Shown here: positions 62,449 to 64,000 of the stretch, in pieces
How the letters are laid out: every line of letters starts with the position of its first letter
How positions within the stretch are numbered: position 1 is the stretch's first letter
Origin: Yoonia sp. SS1-5
GTDB lineage: Bacteria; Pseudomonadota; Alphaproteobacteria; Rhodobacterales; Rhodobacteraceae
DNA length: 64,000 bases
Assembly (NCBI RefSeq): GCF_038443705.2
Contig: NZ_CP151767.2
Location: 3,277,501-3,341,500, forward strand
Direction of reading: 5' to 3'
Notes under the pieces: model-generated
What the model saw: the letters and a program-made list of their open reading frames with translations, nothing else
Told to the model about the DNA's origin: nothing
The model's database searches: none
Program-made: the position numbers and the translations under genes

Positions 62449-63387
62449 ATGAAATATCGTAACGCCTTGCCGCAGCTTGCCGGCAAACAGATGATCACAG
62501 ATGGCGGGCTGGAAACCAGCCTGATTTTTCGCGACGGCATTGAACTACCCCTTTTTGCGGCGTTCAAGGCGCTTGAGACTGATGCGGGTATGGCCGCAAT
62601 CGACAGCTACATGACACAGTTCGCCGAAATGGCGCGGCGCGAAAAACGCGGGTTTGTGATGGACACGCCGACCTGGCGGGCCAGTGCAAGATGGGCTGCC
62701 GAACTGGGCATGACAGAGGATATGCTGCGCGCGCTGCACCGCGAAACCGTGTGCTATCTGGATGGATTGCGGGACCGGCTAGAGGTGTCAGGCGACAGCC
62801 CGTTTGTGATCAATGGTGTCATTGGGCCGCAGGATGATGGCTATGCCCCAGCCCGGATACTCAGCGTGGCGCAGGCCGAGGCTTATCACGCCGCACAGGT
62901 CGGCTGGTTTGATGCGTTTGGCGCCGATATGATCTCGGCGCTGACCATGACCTACACCGCCGAGGCGCATGGCATTACCCGCGCTGCCAAAGCCCGCAAC
63001 ATGCCTGTTGCGATTGCGTTCACCGTTGAGACCGACGGGCGGTTGCCATCGGGTGAACCGCTTGGCAACGCGATTGCCGCGATTGACGCCTGCACCGACA
63101 GCTATCCGGCCTATTACATGATCAATTGCGCCCATCCCGATCACTTTGCCCATGTGTTGCAGGGCGATTGGACGGGTCGGATCATGGGGATGCGCGCCAA
63201 TGCATCACGCATGAGCCATGCAGAGCTGGACGCGGCCGAGGCGCTGGATGATGGCGACCCGGCTGAGCTGGGCGCGCTTTACGCCAGTCTGTTATCCGTG
63301 TTGCCGAACCTGCGGGTTCTGGGCGGCTGCTGTGGGACCGACCACCGGCATGTGGCAGCAATCTGCGCGGCCACCAGCGGCACCTGA
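62449..63387 (+). CDS. Homocysteine S-methyltransferase family protein
   Basis: This 312-residue barrel protein begins MKYRNALPQLAGKQMITDGG. The zinc-binding cysteines are in YYMINCAHPDHF and LGGCCGTDHRH, as in betaine-homocysteine and S-methylmethionine-homocysteine methyltransferases. The N-terminal ITDGGLETSLIFRDGIELP is also typical. It makes methionine from a small methyl donor; the donor is not evident. Two hairpins without T-tracts (63402-63418, 63434-63453) lie behind it. Confidence 0.9.
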   Translation: MKYRNALPQLAGKQMITDGGLETSLIFRDGIELPLFAAFKALETDAGMAAIDSYMTQFAEMARREKRGFVMDTPTWRASARWAAELGMTEDMLRALHRETVCYLDGLRDRLEVSGDSPFVINGVIGPQDDGYAPARILSVAQAEAYHAAQVGWFDAFGADMISALTMTYTAEAHGITRAAKARNMPVAIAFTVETDGRLPSGEPLGNAIAAIDACTDSYPAYYMINCAHPDHFAHVLQGDWTGRIMGMRANASRMSHAELDAAEALDDGDPAELGALYASLLSVLPNLRVLGGCCGTDHRHVAAICAATSGT

Positions 63388-63499
63388 AATATCGAAATGC
63401 CGGGTGCGACACGCACCCCCAAAAGAACTGCCGCCTGCGAATTTCACCGCAGGTGTTCAGTGAACATGACCCCAAAACACATGATTGAAAGGAAACGAA

Positions 63500-64000
63500 A
63501 TGTTCAAATCTACGCTCTCTGCTCTGGCCCTGGTGGCCAGTACCGGTTTTGCCACTGCCGGTGGCGCGCCCATGTCCTTTGACGTGGCCGAAGACCTGTC
63601 GCGCTTTGTCTTTGCCCAAGCGCCGGTTTTTGATGACGGCATGCCCGCTTTTGGCAATGCCTTTATTACCCAAGGCTATATCTACGAAGACGGCACACTT
63701 GATGGCGGCGCCGAAGGTACGCTTGCCGATGGCAGCTCGGCTTTTCCCGATAAGGTCATCGGTCGCTGGACCTGTGACGGCTACTTTGTGGGCGAGGGGG
63801 CGCGCACCACGTCCGGCGCAATGGTGATTACGCGGCAGGTTTTCGAATTCGACACGGGTGAAATCCTGATCAATCAGGGCGCTGAACTGGCGGATGTCAA
63901 TGTGATTGCCCCCCGGGTGATTACCGGCGGTACAGGTGCCTTTGCCAAGCTCAGCGGTGAGATGACACAGACGCTGCTGGGCATGACTGACGGCTATGGC
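63500..64000 (+). CDS. Secreted protein of unknown function (partial)
   Basis: A frame of 167 codons is open to the right edge. It begins MFKSTLSALALVASTGFATA, a Sec signal, and the mature part contains GRWTCDGYFVGEGARTTSGA and VNVIAPRVITGGTGAFAKLS. The GGTGAFA..SG pattern near the end resembles the allene-oxide-cyclase-like barrel seen in some secreted bacterial proteins, which is only a suggestion. GAAAGGAAA precedes the ATG at 63500. Confidence 0.7.
   Translation, partial: MFKSTLSALALVASTGFATAGGAPMSFDVAEDLSRFVFAQAPVFDDGMPAFGNAFITQGYIYEDGTLDGGAEGTLADGSSAFPDKVIGRWTCDGYFVGEGARTTSGAMVITRQVFEFDTGEILINQGAELADVNVIAPRVITGGTGAFAKLSGEMTQTLLGMTDGYG

Noticed and set aside
63402..63453. Two hairpins after the homocysteine methyltransferase gene as terminators
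   Set aside because: GGGTGCG/CGCACCC and CCTGCG/CGCAGG can pair, but no T-tract follows either on the plus strand.

Overview
The window looks like chromosomal DNA of a marine alphaproteobacterium of the Rhodobacterales (Roseobacter group). The evidence is indirect: G+C-rich codon use throughout, the hisS-hisZ arrangement, a tesA / ABC / FtsX-like permease block, several TRAP and ABC uptake systems, an intact rod-shape (mre/mrd) operon, a KpsT/KpsE-type exporter next to kdsA, a tandem glycine riboswitch in front of gcvTHP, and many ATGA/TGATG stop-start overlaps. The genus cannot be named from the sequence. Gene density is high, and the only clear accessory patch is about 41.15-43.39 kb, beside a tRNA-Gln gene.

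Layout. 0-3.1 kb (minus): hisS, a 71-residue membrane protein and hisZ, then an Lrp/AsnC regulator divergent from phhA. 3.2-5.4 kb: phhA-slyX, two near-identical cold-shock genes with related leaders, dodecin. 5.4-13.2 kb: a SRAP-fold protein and a GDSL esterase (minus) divergent from an ABC ATPase, an FtsX-like permease and a GGCT-fold protein; then gltX and a MATE pump (minus). 13.3-18.8 kb: Tat-exported metallo-hydrolase, DUF1801 protein, secreted esterase, NadE, and a secreted protein of 18 exact MORN repeats. 18.9-25.4 kb: LysR regulator, small membrane protein plus methyltransferase, PhyH-type oxygenase, FeS photolyase with an SDR, secreted beta-propeller. 25.4-27.3 kb: leuA behind a leucine-rich leader peptide that appears to start at the transcript 5' end. 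27.5-35 kb: mreB-mreC-mreD-mrdA-rodA, followed in overlap by a hydroxyacid reductase, an AraC-type regulator and a VOC protein. 35-41 kb: SseB-like protein, a uracil-DNA glycosylase-family protein, KpsT-KpsE-KdsA, and a BON-MscS channel. 41.1-43.4 kb: tRNA-Gln, an orphan membrane protein and two decayed IS3-family remnants.

43.4-56.7 kb is the most coherent metabolic block: a divergent RpiR-type regulator, then an N-formylglutamate-amidohydrolase-family protein, a three-part TRAP transporter, a glutamine-synthetase-like ligase, an aldehyde dehydrogenase and an iron-type alcohol dehydrogenase, followed directly by a tandem glycine riboswitch and gcvT-gcvH-gcvP. Read together, this suggests (inference) gamma-glutamylation of an amine or amino alcohol, two oxidations of the masked intermediate, hydrolysis back to glutamate plus an amino acid, and, if that amino acid is glycine, its oxidation by the glycine cleavage system. 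56.8-60.7 kb encodes a spermidine/putrescine-type ABC importer. 60.7-64 kb holds a soluble winged-helix/TPR regulator, a homocysteine S-methyltransferase-family enzyme and a secreted protein cut by the right edge.

Smaller items worth a second look: an AP-site-crosslinking (SRAP) family protein without its catalytic Cys2, a 20-nt inverted repeat placed in the same reading frame inside both gltX and leuA, a 16-nt palindrome that begins at the stop codon of two unrelated genes, and the leaderless leucine leader.
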